Notes: generated from the sequence alone by a model not told the origin. A stretch of 64,000 nt of DNA from Cephalotus follicularis (GCA_001972305.1 BDDD01002923.1:65443-129442); one strand, 5' to 3'. Positions 32,970 to 46,590 are shown, counted from the stretch's first letter. Numbers and translations: made by a program.

Positions 32970-35900
32970 GTCTCTCCCCCTCTCCTCTTATCATTTTGCT
33001 TCTCCCTTAGTATTTTCTGGCAAAATACTAAGGTCTGGGTCCCGATTTTTCCGCGAATCGCGACATAAATTATCCGAACAGCCACCAAAATAATCGCAAT
33101 AAAAATACAAACATTTGGGCTTTATTGTCGCGCATTAAAAATAGGCTTCATTAGCCGTTTTGGCCAACACAATTACGAATTCAACGCCTAATGCCTTTTT
33201 ATTACTCTGGGCTTCTATCGATTTTATCACAATTGTACACGCACCAATTTCATAATAATTATTTATGAAATTCAGGGCGTTACAAGTAGAGGATGCATTA
33301 TCTCATTGCTATTTGGGTTTACCATAAAACTAATACAGGGTGCATGCTGGAAAGGATGTCACTAAACTGACCCACCATAGGAAACCTATTTGGAGAGTCA
33401 ATACCTTTTTCAATAGAATTCCTATAGTCTCGGTAGTGTATAGTCAATGGTGACTAGTAGACCATACGTGACATGCGTTGTTTCCTTAGACCATAGAGGC
33501 TGGCATGCATTGTGTAGTAACTGCTTGGCTTTGATTTTTACCTTCCCCAGCTCTAGCCTCGAGCTGGAAAAAAGGTTATCTTTGGGTCTTATTGGACCTG
33601 TATTGAGATGTATGGGTGAGTTCGCAACAAGAGATCGTCACACCCGCATTGAGGGTGACTGGCTCTATAATATCTGTGAACGTTGCACACTTAATGTCCT
33701 GCCCAAGCATTGGGAGATTAGAAACGAGGTTTCCAGGAATGTCTCCCAATAGTATCAATGCGTTCATAGATTTATAGTTATCGCGACTTTACCTAGGGTT
33801 GACATTGATCCAAACCATAGTCCGCGGTCGGAGCCAATAACGATGAGGCATACATGACACATAAGCCAATGATAGGATAAAGTACTGGCGAACTGACTAA
33901 AGAATGATAGAAGTGGAACTTCGCTCCACGGATCCGGGGGATGATTGGGAATCATACTTGGGCTATTTTTAGAGTTGGGTACTATTAGGATGGTCGTACC
34001 ATAACTCATGAATGTTATGGGAAATTTATCTTCGTACCGGAATCCAACCATGCATACGGGTCCCCCCAGATTTTTTAATAGGTTGACGTGTGTGCGACAC
34101 ATGTCATTTAGTGAGAGGTTAGCATCTAGGAGATATGACTTTGCTAGAGAACATTTTGTTTGCTAAACATATATAAATTCTTTAGAAGTGAGTTCAAGCA
34201 TCACCATAATGGGAAGTTTCGAGCAAAGGGTTGTTTGTTCAACTAAAGTGCATTAGGCATTTGTTGGGAGTGAGAGCTAATGGGTTTAGAGGCTTGTTGG
34301 GCTTGGGATTTACTTCCCTTTGTAGGCCGAGCTTGGGCCTTCAAAGTGCCAAGGAATGGTTGACGCAAGTGGGCATGCGTAACCCAAATAACTAGCCTAC
34401 CATTCTTGACTTTTCGTTGGCGTGTTCATCGCACTTCATGAGAAAGGCTTAACTTTCTTTTGCTTCAAGAAATGGCTGGATTTTTTTGAGGGAATATGGC
34501 CGGCCTTGTGTGGTCAATTAGAGAGAAAGGATAAGTGTAAGTCAAGTCTCATAAATGAATGTAAGAGATATTTATAAAGTGAGACTTACTTAACCCATAA
34601 TAATTATTCTTAGCACACTCCACTTTCTTCTCATCTCACTCGTAGAAATCTCTCTCTCTTTTCTTCTGTTATTGCCGTGAGTGTAGTCTCCATTAGTGGA
34701 CACACAAAGAGCTTTAAGCCCTTGAATGGAAGAAGAATAAATCATCCTCCTATCACCCTCCAACTTCACAATAGGTAGAGATAGTTTTCTCTTTGAATTC
34801 TATCTTTACTTATAGTGAGTTTTAGTTTAGGTTAAACACTTAGACCTCCAACCTTCACAAAGGTTTCCTACCATGAGTAGTGGAGTAACTTTGGTGAAGA
34901 TGGAAGCTTGGATTTAAAGTTAGAGGGAGCACATCAAGGAAGGAGTGAAAGACATAGTTATTGGAATCTATCTTTCTCTCTTTTGGTATTGTTGTTTATT
35001 GTTAAATTTTTGGGTTTTAGGCTAGGTTTTCTAACCCTAGACAAACCCTTAAAAAACCTAGAAAAACCTAAGGCTTTTGATGTGTCATGGTTCGGGTTTG
35101 GAGGCTCTTGGACTAGGGTTTTGGTGTGCAAACCCATGCAATAATTTTTGAGAGGCCGAAGCTAGGCTTAGTGAAACCCTAGCTCCAACACGTGCCATAC
35201 TATTGCTTGGAATGTTTAATTGGTTAAATCTAAAGCTACATTAGAGATCCTTGGACAAATTGGGACTATCATGGGCATAGGAATTTAGGAAGTCTCATTG
35301 CTTGGAGACTTGGTGGATGTAAAATTTTAAAATGCAACCCTAAACCCTAACGACCTAAATTGTTCCAACCCTAATTGAGCCTACACCACAAGTGATATCA
35401 ATGCCCCAAATTAGCTTCAATTGGACCTCAATTTGATGTCTAGTGGCTTTCTTTGATGTGTCATTGTCTTGGCTGAAAGTTGCATTCTTAACTCTAGAGT
35501 GAAATTAGTAATTTTTAGGTCAATTGGAATGTTCAATTAATTCTAGTTGATTTTACCAATTGGTTGAACTAGTGTAGATGACTAATTATTTGGATTGTTT
35601 GATGATCCAAAGATTAATGCATTGCGTATTGATGATGCAAGGGGCATTCTAACATCCGTATGTATGATTTAGGATCTTGAACGAATCTTAGAAAGTCATT
35701 AAATTGGTGTTTAAAGTGTCAGGAATTTCTGCTGGAAAACTGCTTATGTGCAAAAAAATTTGTTCTGATTTTCTGTACTGTTATGTGCAGATTTTTGGGC
35801 AGTTACCTAAATAGAAAATTGGGCTGGTTAATGACAGTCTGAGTGCAGGATGTTTCTGACAGTTTCTCGCAGTTACTGCCAAGAATCTGGCAGATTCTGC

Positions 35901-37026
35901 ACACATACTGACAGTTTGTAGCACAATTTCTATAAGTTTCCTGCAAGTTTCCTATAAGCTTCATGTAAGCTTTTCAATACAGTTTATGTGCGATCTTCGC
36001 ACAACTACTGGTAGGAATACTGTATGAAGTGAATAGATACATACCACGGTCTTCGGACAGAGATTTAACTCACTTATGCATATAATTCTCTCAAATAATG
36101 CAATATATTTAAGAGGAATAATATTATTATTCAAGAGGATTAATAATATTTGCATTCTTTTCACTCAAAATAAATCCGATGGTGGGACCATTAATAAATA
36201 TAGTTGGGAACTATAAAAAGGGTTACTAAATTCTAATTTATCTAGTGGGAGTGGAATTTCATTTTGGCTGATAATTAATTTGACAAGCCATTAAATATTA
36301 AATTGTCACGTGTTTATTCATCAAATATATATAGGATATATTTTTTGAATTTCTTGTGCATGGCGATAGGCTTGGGACTAGACCTAGATTTTTGGTTTCA
36401 TCTATGGATGGTATTTAAATTCTTTATTACCGTCGTGTTCATTTGGTTTGTGATAAGGTTGTCTGGGCGCGCCAATAATTTTTCATATCCAATATTTCTT
36501 AGAGTAGAATTTATCCTCTCCCAATTAATTGTATTCTTATTCTTTTAAAATACTAGTAATGCAATTTTAAGAAGAGATGCAATAAATCTTGAAGAGAGGA
36601 TAAAGAAGGTTACGAGACCAAGTAAAGGCCATGTATGCACGGTGAAAAATGTTGTAATAAAGTACTTGTTAAATAATATCACCTAGGAGACTGAGTGTTC
36701 ACGTTTGTCTCACGTGATCACTATAATAGTTAAAGTCTTAAGTCATACCTTTTTTTAGGATACATTAGATGGATGATTTTTCAATATTTCCAAACACGCC
36801 CAAGCATGATAAGCCATTTCAACTGGGATTTGGAAGATAAAATTTATCTTAATAATGGCTATGGTAAAATTTAAAATTTGATGAGACCTAAATTCCTCCA
36901 AATGCAAAATAATGAGTCCATAAGTGGTGGGGTACAAGGGTGTCCCGTCGTTGGCCTTCCAAGACCTTCGTTGAATGGAGAGGGGATATGGGGGATAGCA
37001 CAACCTCCGTTGAGGTCCTCCATATG

Positions 37027-39139
37027 ACAATTTTTATTCAATTTCCATGTGCCAGCACTGGAAGGAAATAACCATGTTTCGGCACTCTGACGCACTCCCG
37101 TGTGGATATCAAAACAGGTGCATTTCTTTGAGGATTGTGGGTACCCGGTCAATTTTGGGCCAAGGATGCTATGCGGCCAGAAATTCGGCCATATCAGTAG
37201 AACTCCGACAAGGCTATATTCGGCCCAAAAATTCACTGATCTACACACTGGTGCCGCTGTCTTGCCGTTACTCGCTCTGAAAAACGTAGTCAGTGTCGAC
37301 AGTGATTCCAACTCACTAAGTTGACTCACCCGGAAACCACCATGTCAGCCACGCCAATATAGTCATCCAAATAATCCGATATGTCCATTGCTACCAAAGA
37401 CCCGCTATGACACAGTGCATAACGCCCGGTCACAGCGATCACCATGTCGTATCGCTGAGTTGACTTAGCTGGAAAAGAGAAGCCGACAGTGATGCCAAAG
37501 CTCCAATCTTTGGTGTCAGGGAGAAATGAAGGAGAAAGAGGGAGAAGGAGAGGAAGAACCGTGATAAGCGGCTATGGAGATACGGAAGCAAAGCTCGCTA
37601 TCTCTCTCTCCTCTTCCCGGTCAGGCGCCATAGCCATTGACGCGCATAAAGACCCACACCAGTTCTCTTTTTTATGTTATGTGTTTTATAAACTAGAGAG
37701 CCATAAAACGCGTAACACATTTTTTTCTTAGCGTCGTACATACACATCCAACGCGTATTTCCTTATGTTATACATTGTCTTATGTGTATGCGCCATGCAT
37801 TACACATGAGCGCGTCTAACGCGTTGTAATCATTTCTTTTCCTTTTTAGCATCGTGTACCCATTATGTATTTTCTCCCCTTAATTAAACTTCTCTGTATA
37901 TATTAATTAAGCATCTAGGGGTTCAAAGTGTCCCACTAATGTCCAATAAAAATATACTAGTCACTAAACTAGATTTACCACCAAGTAACATGTGTGCAAC
38001 ACATATCACTTTCTGATAATTAGGCAGGTCCCCGAAAGTTCGAATCAAAATCTGAAACGTCGGTAAATTACCATAGCGCCCCCGCACTTAGGTAAAGTTA
38101 CTAAAAATAGTCCCCGACTATGTTAAGACCCTGAAATCATGTCCAACATATTCCAGGTGTGGAAATGAATCACAAATTCATTTCCCACAATTTAAGTCCG
38201 TCTCTGATTAACCAAGTACTTTTTCCTATCGATGATTATCGTGTACTATAATCACTCGTCATCTTCGCTCGCCCGCGACCTATGGTAAGGATACGTGTCA
38301 ATCTTAGTTTTGCAGGGTGCGTATTAATCCGTAAACTCATTACGACTATCTACGAAAATTTATAGAAACCTTGTTTCCCATCCCTGGAACCTGCGTACGT
38401 ATTTTCATCCTGTAATGCGTACTGATAGCATAAAGCCTATCACCCTCACTACAGGCGTGACGATTCCATCTTGCGTACTCACCTACCTTCATGCGGATTC
38501 GGTAAGACCCAAAAATAGCCTGTTTGAAGCCCTGCGAAAGGACTTTGTAGGGCAAAGATCAAAGTGAATCTTCCTCCATATAACATAGAGCAGCAACTCA
38601 GGTCTAAGGATTAGACAGGTTCTCTTAGGTCCTGCTAGGCACCTGATGCCTATACACTACCGTCACAGATAGGAATTGCTACTGAGACATGATTAGCGAC
38701 CATCCAAATAGCATTCCTATGGTGGGTCAAGTTCAGTGTAGATGCTCCCAGCACGCACCACGCATTACCTTTAGGGCCCCTCCCAAGTGGCAACGAGATA
38801 CTCCACCAACCCATTTGCGGGAACAAGCATAACGCGGAAAGTCTATCCAGTTCACTTGCACCCTATATAAATGAAACTAGAACTTGGAACAGTTCAGTCA
38901 CAGGGAATAAGGTAGTCATTCTCATAGCCCCTGGCCCGAGATCCAACCCTTGATGTGAGTGGGCACCATATGTGTAAGCAGGTAAAATGCTTCAATGATG
39001 TGATAAACCACATACGGCTTGCCAATAATAAATAAAGTATGCACATATGTCACATAAATGGAATAAGACTGTTTTAACCAAGAGATAATTATGGCTACAC
39101 CTAGCCACTTAGTGGCTTGACGGGTCACCATCTCTAACA
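37027..39139 (-). mobile_element. Copia LTR, minus orientation, nested in copia 2 leader
   Basis: The right edge reads GGGTCACCATCTCTAACA, the inverse of a copia LTR start (TGTTAGAGATGG), and matches the right edge of the LTR at 41583-51146. The two are collinear from about 37170 (shared TTCAACTCACT-like text, GCCACGCCAATA, TCCCACTAATGTCCAAT, then CATAGCGCCC). The left edge is uncertain. ATATG occurs at 37022-37026 and at 39140-39144, but no TG start is seen there. It is solo or truncated. Confidence 0.7.
37700..37835. repeat. Type D motif group (ACGCGT / TCTAACGCG) in copia LTR
   Basis: AAAACGCGTAACAC, CCAACGCGTATTTCC and GAGCGCGTCTAACGCGTTG occur here. The last is an imperfect palindrome centred on TCTA. 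Counterparts lie at 42555-42690 in the related LTR. Confidence 0.55.
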
Positions 39140-39526
39140 ATATGACTTATACTGACTCCTATGGTTTGTCATGCCCAACGCTAAGACCATATTGAGTCAG
39201 GAGACCAAATGTTGTATCGAATCTTACATTTCATGGCGGGACCCTAATTTAAATTGACATTTATGTCTACCTATCTTTCTATTGTGGTTTTTCATGCTCA
39301 ATGCTGACACCATGATATGTGAGATAGATTCCAATCCCCACTAGGAAGCGGGGCTTTCCGGATTCCACATGGATGTGTGGGATACGATTAGAATAGTGGG
39401 AGGCGCTATAATTTCAGAAGACCAAAAATTATGGTAATAACATGTAAATGGAATAATATGCTAATATTCTCTCTATATTTCCTTCAATAGGTTGCTAGAA
39501 CACATATACTCTGCAATATCACTCAA

Positions 39527-40160
39527 ATGGCAGATAACACCAATAAAACACACATGTTTGAGACTCCTAAGCTTAAGTATCCTACTTTTACTGAATGGAA
39601 ACGCATTTTGCGTCATGTTCTCACGAGCTGGAATATTATTTATGTTATGACTAAGACACCTGCCGGGCTAGGGACCGACGGATCCGAAAAGCACAAAGCC
39701 AGTGTGGCTAAGTGGTGGGACGACGATTATGAAGCTCGTAACCTAGCAATTGTTGGCATGATTCCACGATTGCAAATGCATGCTATGCACTCACAGACCT
39801 TACGTGCCATGCTTAAACGACTCGATGAGTTGTATGGTACATAGTCGGGGACTGTTAAGGTTGATTTTGACCAGGGTGGTTCAAGATCATATGTGATGCC
39901 TTAACTTCATACTGGAACAATCTCTGAGAGAGATAGATCAGATGGATCAAGTTCCAACGGTAAACCCCAAGGGAGAGGAATATTGTGCAAGGGGATACCA
40001 TTCAAGAATGTACTTGGACCAAGCTTTTAAAGGAGAATGCCTACCACTACTGTTGTATGCCAAGGCATTGGAAGAGAGAATGTAGAATGTTCCTAAAGTC
40101 CAAAGCTGGAGGTACCTCAGGGTCTGGTATTTACATACTCCATGTTGCTTACAATGTCAG
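39527..40160 (+). pseudogene. Copia 2 gag (fossil)
   Basis: MADNTNKTHMFETPKLKYP starts at 39527, with FTEWKRILRHVLTSWNIIYV matching the NFIDWQRNLKFIL region of copia 1 gag. A CCHC-like knuckle near 40045-40090 (CCMPRHWKREC) closes gag. It is broken downstream of the first 100 residues. Confidence 0.82.
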
Positions 40161-42554
40161 TTCAACATGGGTATAGGACTCAGGTTGTGAGACTAACGTT
40201 CGTAACTCTTTGCAGGGGCTAAAGAGAAGCTCGACGGTTGTGAGCTGGAAAAGCTATGGACAGGCGCTGTGGTGATGGATCAGGGATTCACACCGATTTT
40301 GATATGTGTTTTTGATATGTATCTGGCCGAGTGGCTTTATGTATACGGACTAATCCCTTGTAATAATGTTGAGAATTTTGTTCAAAACTTTATTAGCTTA
40401 TCCTATATATATATATATTATGGGCTGAGAGCCTTTTGTTTAATACATGTGGAATTTAGCTATAATTTTTTAGTGAAGCTTCAGTTGGTACTGAACATCT
40501 ATATAATGGGATATAAGTCTAAGATACTAGTTAAATAATATTTTTAACTATTAAACAAGAACTACAAATAAAAGACCAATGAGAGACACATGAAGTACAT
40601 CCTTCATGCATTTGGCATTGTAGATTAGGTCATCCTAGCGAGGCTCGATTAACACGATTGGCTAGGGATGGACTTTTGGACATCCAGGACCTGGAGTCCT
40701 TTCCAACGTGTAAGCCATGTTTGATTGGCAAGATGACCAAATCTCTCTTCTCATGTCAAGAGGAAAGGGCAGTGGACATATTAAGAATAGTCCACACTGA
40801 CATTTATGATTCTATGTCGGACAATGCACATGGAGGTTTTCGTTTGAAATCCAGAAAGCAGCCGAAGAAAACCATCTCATGCAAATAGGGTTTAGGGTGA
40901 CTAATTTTAAGATTTTGATTTCGGCAATCGAATCACCGATAACACATGCCATGAAATGTCCCAATTATCACCAAGGATCACTATAGGTCAATTAAAAGAC
41001 CCTAAAGAAAAATCCAAGAATTGCTAAGGGTCGGCTACATTAGGGTTTTCAAACCCTAGAATCGGCCAAGAGGAAAATGGGCATTGGGGTTGCACACAAA
41101 CCCTTAATGCCATTCAACCTAAACCCTAACCCTAAGAACATCAAAACACATAGCTAAGGCTCGGTAAAGTCCTAGAACAACCTGCATAAACTAACTCACA
41201 CACCACATCAACAAAAAAAGAAAAGCTTAAGGAGAAAGATGATTACCTATAGTCTTTGCACCTCCAAACTTTTGGTGATTTCTTCCTTTGATCTCCAAGC
41301 TTTCCTGCTTCACATTAAAGCTCCCCAAAGGCACGACAAAGAGGATATATGAAGGTGTTTTGAGTGAATCTTCTATCCGTGAAATTCTTATCAATAGAGG
41401 TGGATATTTAGGTGTAATCTCCACCTTCAAAGATGTTTAGGAAGGTGAGACGAGAAGGATTTTGGTTTCTCTCTTTTAGAACTAACAAGTTCTTGAACTC
41501 CAACAATGGAGAACCAGCTCCCACGACAATGGATAAGATAAGAGAGAAAATAGAGAGTCAGCCAAAACAAGAGAGGAAAAAGTGTTGGGAAACCCTCACG
41601 GTTCCCGGTCGCTTATGGGAGTAGGATGCGCAATGGAATAATTTTAATTTTTCAAAAACTACCAAGACAGTAAGTCAAGGATTAATTTGTAACCTATATC
41701 AAAAATTGATGTACTAGGGTCTCCGTTTAATATTCAATCAAACAATTTAATTAGTCAACCATGCATAAATAAACCAAATATAATTCGGCATAAACATAGT
41801 AATTAGAATCATACCAATGTTTGGAGGCTCCATCATCTTTGCCGCTACAAGCTTGAAGCAGCCTCCTTAATGACGGCAGCACTGTTCACCACCATGACCT
41901 CCAGCAAGAAATCTGGCGAACTCGCCAGGGCACCAACCAAGCAACTTTTGGCCCACAAATCCACCGATCTACACAGTGGAACAGGTAACTCACCGTGGAG
42001 CGTGTAGCCATAGCCAGTAGTGAATTCAACTCACTGAGTTGACTCGTCCGGCAACCACTACTTCAGCCACGCCAATAATTTCATCCCAATCTTCCGATCT
42101 ATCCATTACTATCAAAGACCCACCGTGAATTGATGAGTAGCGCGACGTCACAACCTTCAACGTGTCAACTCGCTGCATTGGCTTAGTCGGATGCAACAAC
42201 AGAAAATCGTCCAGGATAAACCTAATGTAACATCAATATAGGTAGAGCAAAGGCTAGCTCTAACTACAATGACTACCGGTGGCAAATAGAAGCGGGCAGT
42301 GACGCTGTTGTCGACAAAGCTCCAAGATTTTTTTTGGGTAGAAAAGGACAGGAAGAGAAGAGAATAAAGAGAAAGAGAATAAGGTACCCTGTTACCAGCC
42401 ATGGTGAAACGGCGTGCTACTCGCTGTCTCTCGTCTCCTTCCCCGATTCGGCGGCTTGCGCCGCTCTCTTCTCCATTTGTGTTTTGTTTGTCTTGCACAT
42501 TAGAGAAGAAGACCCCGATCTCATGTGTTATTCGCTGACGTATATGCATTGCAT

Positions 42555-42690
42555 GCCCAAAACGCGTCTAAAGCGTTTTTCCTTTTTGACGCCGTGTGAA
42601 TATTACAATGCCAGAATAAACAATGCGTCTAACGAGTTAATAATCATTTCCTTTAGCGTTGTGTCCTTATCCATCAATGCCTCTAACACG
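42555..42690. repeat. Type D motif group in copia LTR
   Basis: AAAACGCGTCTAAAGCGTTTT, ATGCGTCTAACGAGTT and ATGCCTCTAACACGTTTTCC share a GCGTCTAA(A/C)GCG(T) core at roughly 60-bp intervals. GCGTC...GACGC-like half-sites resemble type A with a TCTA centre. Confidence 0.55.
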
Positions 42691-44298
42691 TTTTCCCTTT
42701 TTTTCTCCCCATATATAACTTCTCTTTATATAGCAATCAGACATCTAGTAGGATAATTCACAGCCATGTAGCATTTAAATATCCCACTAATGTCCAATTA
42801 ATACATACTAGTAAAACAACTAGATTTACCACCAATTGACATGTGTCCAACACATATCACTTGTAACACCCATATACGGTTGGGAGTGCTTACAGGACAT
42901 ATAAATCTTATCAAAGCATAAACCAATCTTTATTCAAATAACATGGTGGTTTCAAAAATCTGAAAACATATATAAAATCCTTAACATAAATTCCAAAACC
43001 AAAATACTTTTCATAACACTGGTCAACATATGATCATAAAACAACTATTATTCATTTGACAAGAGCAGACTCCTAGGTGATCCTCTGACATAGGGTATGT
43101 CACACCCCGTTTTTCACAATAACAACATATATATGGTTATCAGGTAATAATCCAGTATTAATAAAATCCAAAAAAATTAAAACCTTGCGGAAGCATTCGA
43201 TATACTGGATTAATTTATAAATATCCGCACGCAGCCCATACTACATGCTTACAAGTACAAAAAAGTTATATGTTACATATCTGAATTGTATATACAACAT
43301 AACGGAGTATGATGATTATTACAAAACTCACATAACATTTAAACAACAACCTCAAATACAACCAAACCTCTGAGTATAGCTTCAGCAACACACCTCCAAT
43401 CTCCTCGTCAATCTGTAACTATAGGTGTTAGTCGTTGTCCTCACTTGGCTAAGTAGGAGTTATGCATGAATATGAATATACATATGTAATCATGCATGAC
43501 AGTTTATCATTTTAAACATTATATATGTGTATGTCAATATATAAGAATCCATGCCAAAAGGCTACAATCAATCACTTATCACGAATACCACATAAGGGTA
43601 TAGTCAATAACCACACTGGGTGGGTGTCATCTAGGGCTACCTCCTAGCCCAACCGATGCACCACCTAACTACCACCATGCGCTCCGACGATGATAGAAAA
43701 TGTAAACACTACTTCCGGCACATGGCGGGAAGTTAACACTCACGATCTGCATTGCAGATAAATTGGGTGAATAAGCTAGAGCCAACTCCTGGCACATTCG
43801 CTCACCATCGTAGTCTCGTGATACACTTCGATCACTAAACCATCGGCTTCACTTCAATAACAATCATTTCATAGATATTACATATATATGATGTAATATA
43901 ATAATTCTCTTTGGAAAACAATAAAGCAATATAATTTTCTTCAGGGCATAAACACTACCCTTTCAATCACTTTCCATATTTTGGAAAAACACTTTGAACA
44001 ATAGTATTTATATAAAATACTTTGATAGAGATATGATATCTATAACAGTAGCAATATCAGTAGCAATTAACAATACAATTGCATAACAAGAGATCATGGC
44101 AATTCATTGATCATAATGGCCAACACACTCAATATCAACTTATACAAGTTACAACATAAGGCTATAAGTTGTTCAAACTTTGTATTATAATTACACATAG
44201 CAGGGGTTGATTATTTCAATCATCCCTAATGCAAGCTAGTGCAATTTACATGTAATTCAGCCTAAATAGTACATTTTAGTGGCAGAATATCACTTAAT

Positions 44299-44455
44299 AG
44301 TTGACTGTTTCCACTAACACTCGACTGTTTCATTACAAAGTCGAATGTTCCTCAAGAATAGCCGACTGGATACATTCAGTAGTCGACAGTTTGTCCTTAA
44401 CAGTCGGCTGTTTACATTGAGTAGTCGACTGTTATTCTCAACAGTCGACTGTTTT
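44299..44455. repeat. Phased type B palindrome array (ACAGTCGACTGT), eight copies
   Basis: Right half-sites (GACTG or close) start at 44303, 44323, 44343, 44364, 44385, 44406, 44427 and 44447. The spacings are 20, 20, 21, 21, 21, 21 and 20 bp. The best copy is ACAGTCGACTGT at 44441-44452. All are centred on TCGA or one-base variants. Confidence 0.88.
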
Positions 44456-45188
44456 ATGCAGAACATGCATCCAGGGAGAAACAGAATAAGGATGCTCATA
44501 ACCCAATTCATTCCATTCTCAACATTCAATCAATATAACTATTAGGACACGATATGCATACAATATATTTCAGAATCATGTCATTGATCCTACCACCTAC
44601 CTCAATCGCTATCCCAGAATCAGTTAGATGATTCTTGTCTTTGAGTTTCAATATATTCCCAAATCGAATCAACTTCAGCAATCCAGCAATTAAACTATGT
44701 GTGCATGTTAACTGGAGATATATGTAGAACAAAATCAGTACATATGCACCTATTGAACAACTACAACAACAACTGAAATCATACACAGAAGCTTACCAAT
44801 TATTTTAAGCTTCAAGATTCCACTTGGAACTCCTTTTTTCAACGTGCAATCAATACAACATACGATTGCCTCTTTCTCAGAAGACTTGTAACCCCTCAAT
44901 TCACTCATACAACCTCTGTTATAAAGGAAATCGTATTCCAGTAATTTATTTCAGTCATTAACTCAAGGTTTCAACCTTTTCCTTTCTCTCTCTCACATGC
45001 ACATTTTCTTCATTCAATTTATGTTTTGCAGGTGTAGTGACTCAAGACACTAATGCACCAGTGTAGGCAGTTGGTGACACGTTTTGTGCCGCCTCTCTTT
45101 GAAATTCTCGCCAACCAACACCTGTCAACGATGAAGACACGCCACTGCTCTGTTTCACATGCCATGCACAGACACCTGTCTGAGCTCG

Positions 45189-45270
45189 ACCAGTCGACCA
45201 TTTTATCCGGCAGTTGACTGTCCATTTATGGTAGACCAGCCCACTGTTACCCAGTGACAGTCCGCTGTTA
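45189..45270. repeat. Second type B palindrome group in the same LTR
   Basis: ACCAGTCGACCA, CAGTTGACTGTCC, CCCACTGTT and CAGTCCGCTGTT occur near the U3 end of the minus-oriented LTR. Confidence 0.7.
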
Positions 45271-46376
45271 GGTGTCAATTTTGTTTCCTTAAGCTTATTA
45301 CACTACTTTCATTTCAATTCAAATTAGTCCGCAACCATTCAACAACTACAATCCACATGATAAATTGGACATTCAATCTCAATATTATGTATATTTTATT
45401 CATCGTTGTACAATATACATTAATTGAAAATTGAGGTTATTACAGGGTAACTCTCTCATCACACTTGCCCCGGATGCTCCTGATAACCTGCCGCATGGAA
45501 AACAAAAACGCGGCTGAGCAAATTTCAGTACGGATATAGAATATAAAACGATAAACATTAATTTAAAAGATAGAACAGTGTCTGAACTTTAAAATCAGAA
45601 TTTTCATGCACAACATGATTAAATACTCTTTCATAATGTAAAACATAATATTCGTATAAAACAATTATAAGATTTCATAATTTACGAATTTCATAATTTC
45701 ATAATTCTGTACAGAGCATCGGTGTGTATATATATATGCAAGAGGTTTGCGACGCCCACATGCCAGTCAGAACGACGTGTACGGCCCTACACAGTTAATT
45801 CCCATATCCGAACATAACATATTTTACCTAGGGCCTACCCATACGCCTCTTTCAAAAATATCACACTCAGGCGACCAAATATCGGATTCATAATCCTATT
45901 CACAGAATATCAAAACGGTAGAGATGTCATAGACTGATCACACCGCCACGGATTGTGTCATGTCCTCCGTGCCAAAGAACATGCCTATGGGACCCCATAG
46001 GTAGGTATTACTATGTATGTCATTATTGCAAAATATTGATTTATTCCAAAACCAATTCAAAACATATACATATATATATGGTGTTTTCCGAGCATATCCG
46101 AAATTCATTATCATATTCGCATTATAAAAAGTCAACATACTTTTATAACCAAAAATCATACTCATTTAATTCCCCAAATAATTAAAAGAGTTAAGAATAG
46201 AAAAATATGTATTTTTTTCATGTAAATCAGAATATGGAAATCAAAACGAAATATCAGTACATTATTCATAAAATAATGTTTTACTATAATAAAATCAATA
46301 AGAGTGTCAAAGAACGAATCATCCGTACAACATTCATAAAAGTAAAACTGAATTTGTTCCAATAAGATCGAAAGAA

Positions 46377-46590
46377 GATAACCAAGAATGAGATATCCGT
46401 ATTAAAAGTAAAACTGAATTCATTTCAATAAAACTGAATTCATTTCAATAAAACTGAATTCATTTCAATAAAACTGAAGGAAAAAAAATCCAAGAAAGAA
46501 GATAACCAAGAATGAGATATCCGTATTAAAAGTAAAACTGAATTCATTTCAATAAAACTGAAGGAAAAAAAATCCAAGAGCGAAGAATCC
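46377..46590. repeat. 20-bp tandem repeat inside a larger duplicated block
   Basis: AAACTGAATTCATTTCAATA is repeated at 46411, 46431 and 46451 with a partial fourth copy. The larger block GATAACCAAGAATGAGATAT...ATCCAAGA occurs at about 46377-46496 and again at 46501-46579. It corresponds to the inverse tandem region at 9720-10430. Confidence 0.9.

Larger units (their letters stand above)
29971..33284 (-). mobile_element. Solo Ty3/gypsy LTR, 3314 bp, with perfect target duplication
   Basis: It reads forward TGTCACACCCCG ... AGGGCGTTACA and is flanked by AGTAG on both sides (29966-29970 and 33285-33289). No internal region or polypurine tract is present, so it is a solo LTR. The edges match the family at 1447-4083 and 43098-45444. 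It contains a GGCACATAGGCGG-type minisatellite, a type A palindrome cluster, a CT microsatellite and GC-rich hairpins. Confidence 0.93.
29873..35190 (+). mobile_element. Copia 2 5' LTR remnant, interrupted by a solo LTR
   Basis: 29873-29970 plus 33290-34150 are collinear with the inverse of 51650-52600, sharing GTTCCAAG, TTTCACTTTCTTAGGG, TATTATGCTT, CATGCTGGAAAGGATG and ATGGTGACTAGTAGACCA. 34450-35190 continues with a TATA-like TATTTATAAAGTGAG (34568-34582) and ends AGCTCCAACA at 35190. Its left end is missing at the border with copia 1. No coding sequence is credible here. Confidence 0.75.
35191..40888 (+). mobile_element. Copia 2 leader, gag and start of pol (fossil)
   Basis: The leader (35191-37026, then 39140-39526) is collinear with the copia 1 leader. 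Gag follows at 39527, a zinc knuckle (YCCMPRHWKREC) near 40045, and the integrase zinc region near 40615-40840 (HCRLGHPSEARLTRL, CKPCLIGKMTKSLF, HTDIYDS). The element stops at about 40888, where a minus-oriented copia LTR begins. It is heavily broken, with about ten breaks. A minus-strand copia LTR interrupts the leader. Confidence 0.8.
43098..45444 (-). mobile_element. Solo Ty3/gypsy LTR, 2347 bp, with perfect target duplication
   Basis: It reads forward TGTCACACCCCG ... GAGGTTATTACA, flanked by GGGTA on both sides (43093-43097 and 45445-45449). The undisturbed target is present in inverse in the LTR at 8479-11922 (GAGAGTTACCCTATGTCAG, 11621-11639). It carries type B palindromes. Confidence 0.95.

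Noticed and set aside
32078-33010. Several 100-codon open frames in the solo LTR at 29971
   Set aside because: They come from a GC-rich LTR region with few stops. No conserved domain is seen and frames overlap on both strands.
33447-33752. Possible host gene on the plus strand (101 codons)
   Set aside because: The same translated text appears in inverse at 52084-52296 within another copia LTR, so it is repeated LTR sequence without a known domain.
41119-41137. Telomere-like CCTAAACCCTAACCC repeats
   Set aside because: Only about two units, inside a copia LTR that has matching non-telomeric text in its relative near 35080-35130. A similar short run at 35336 is also within element sequence.
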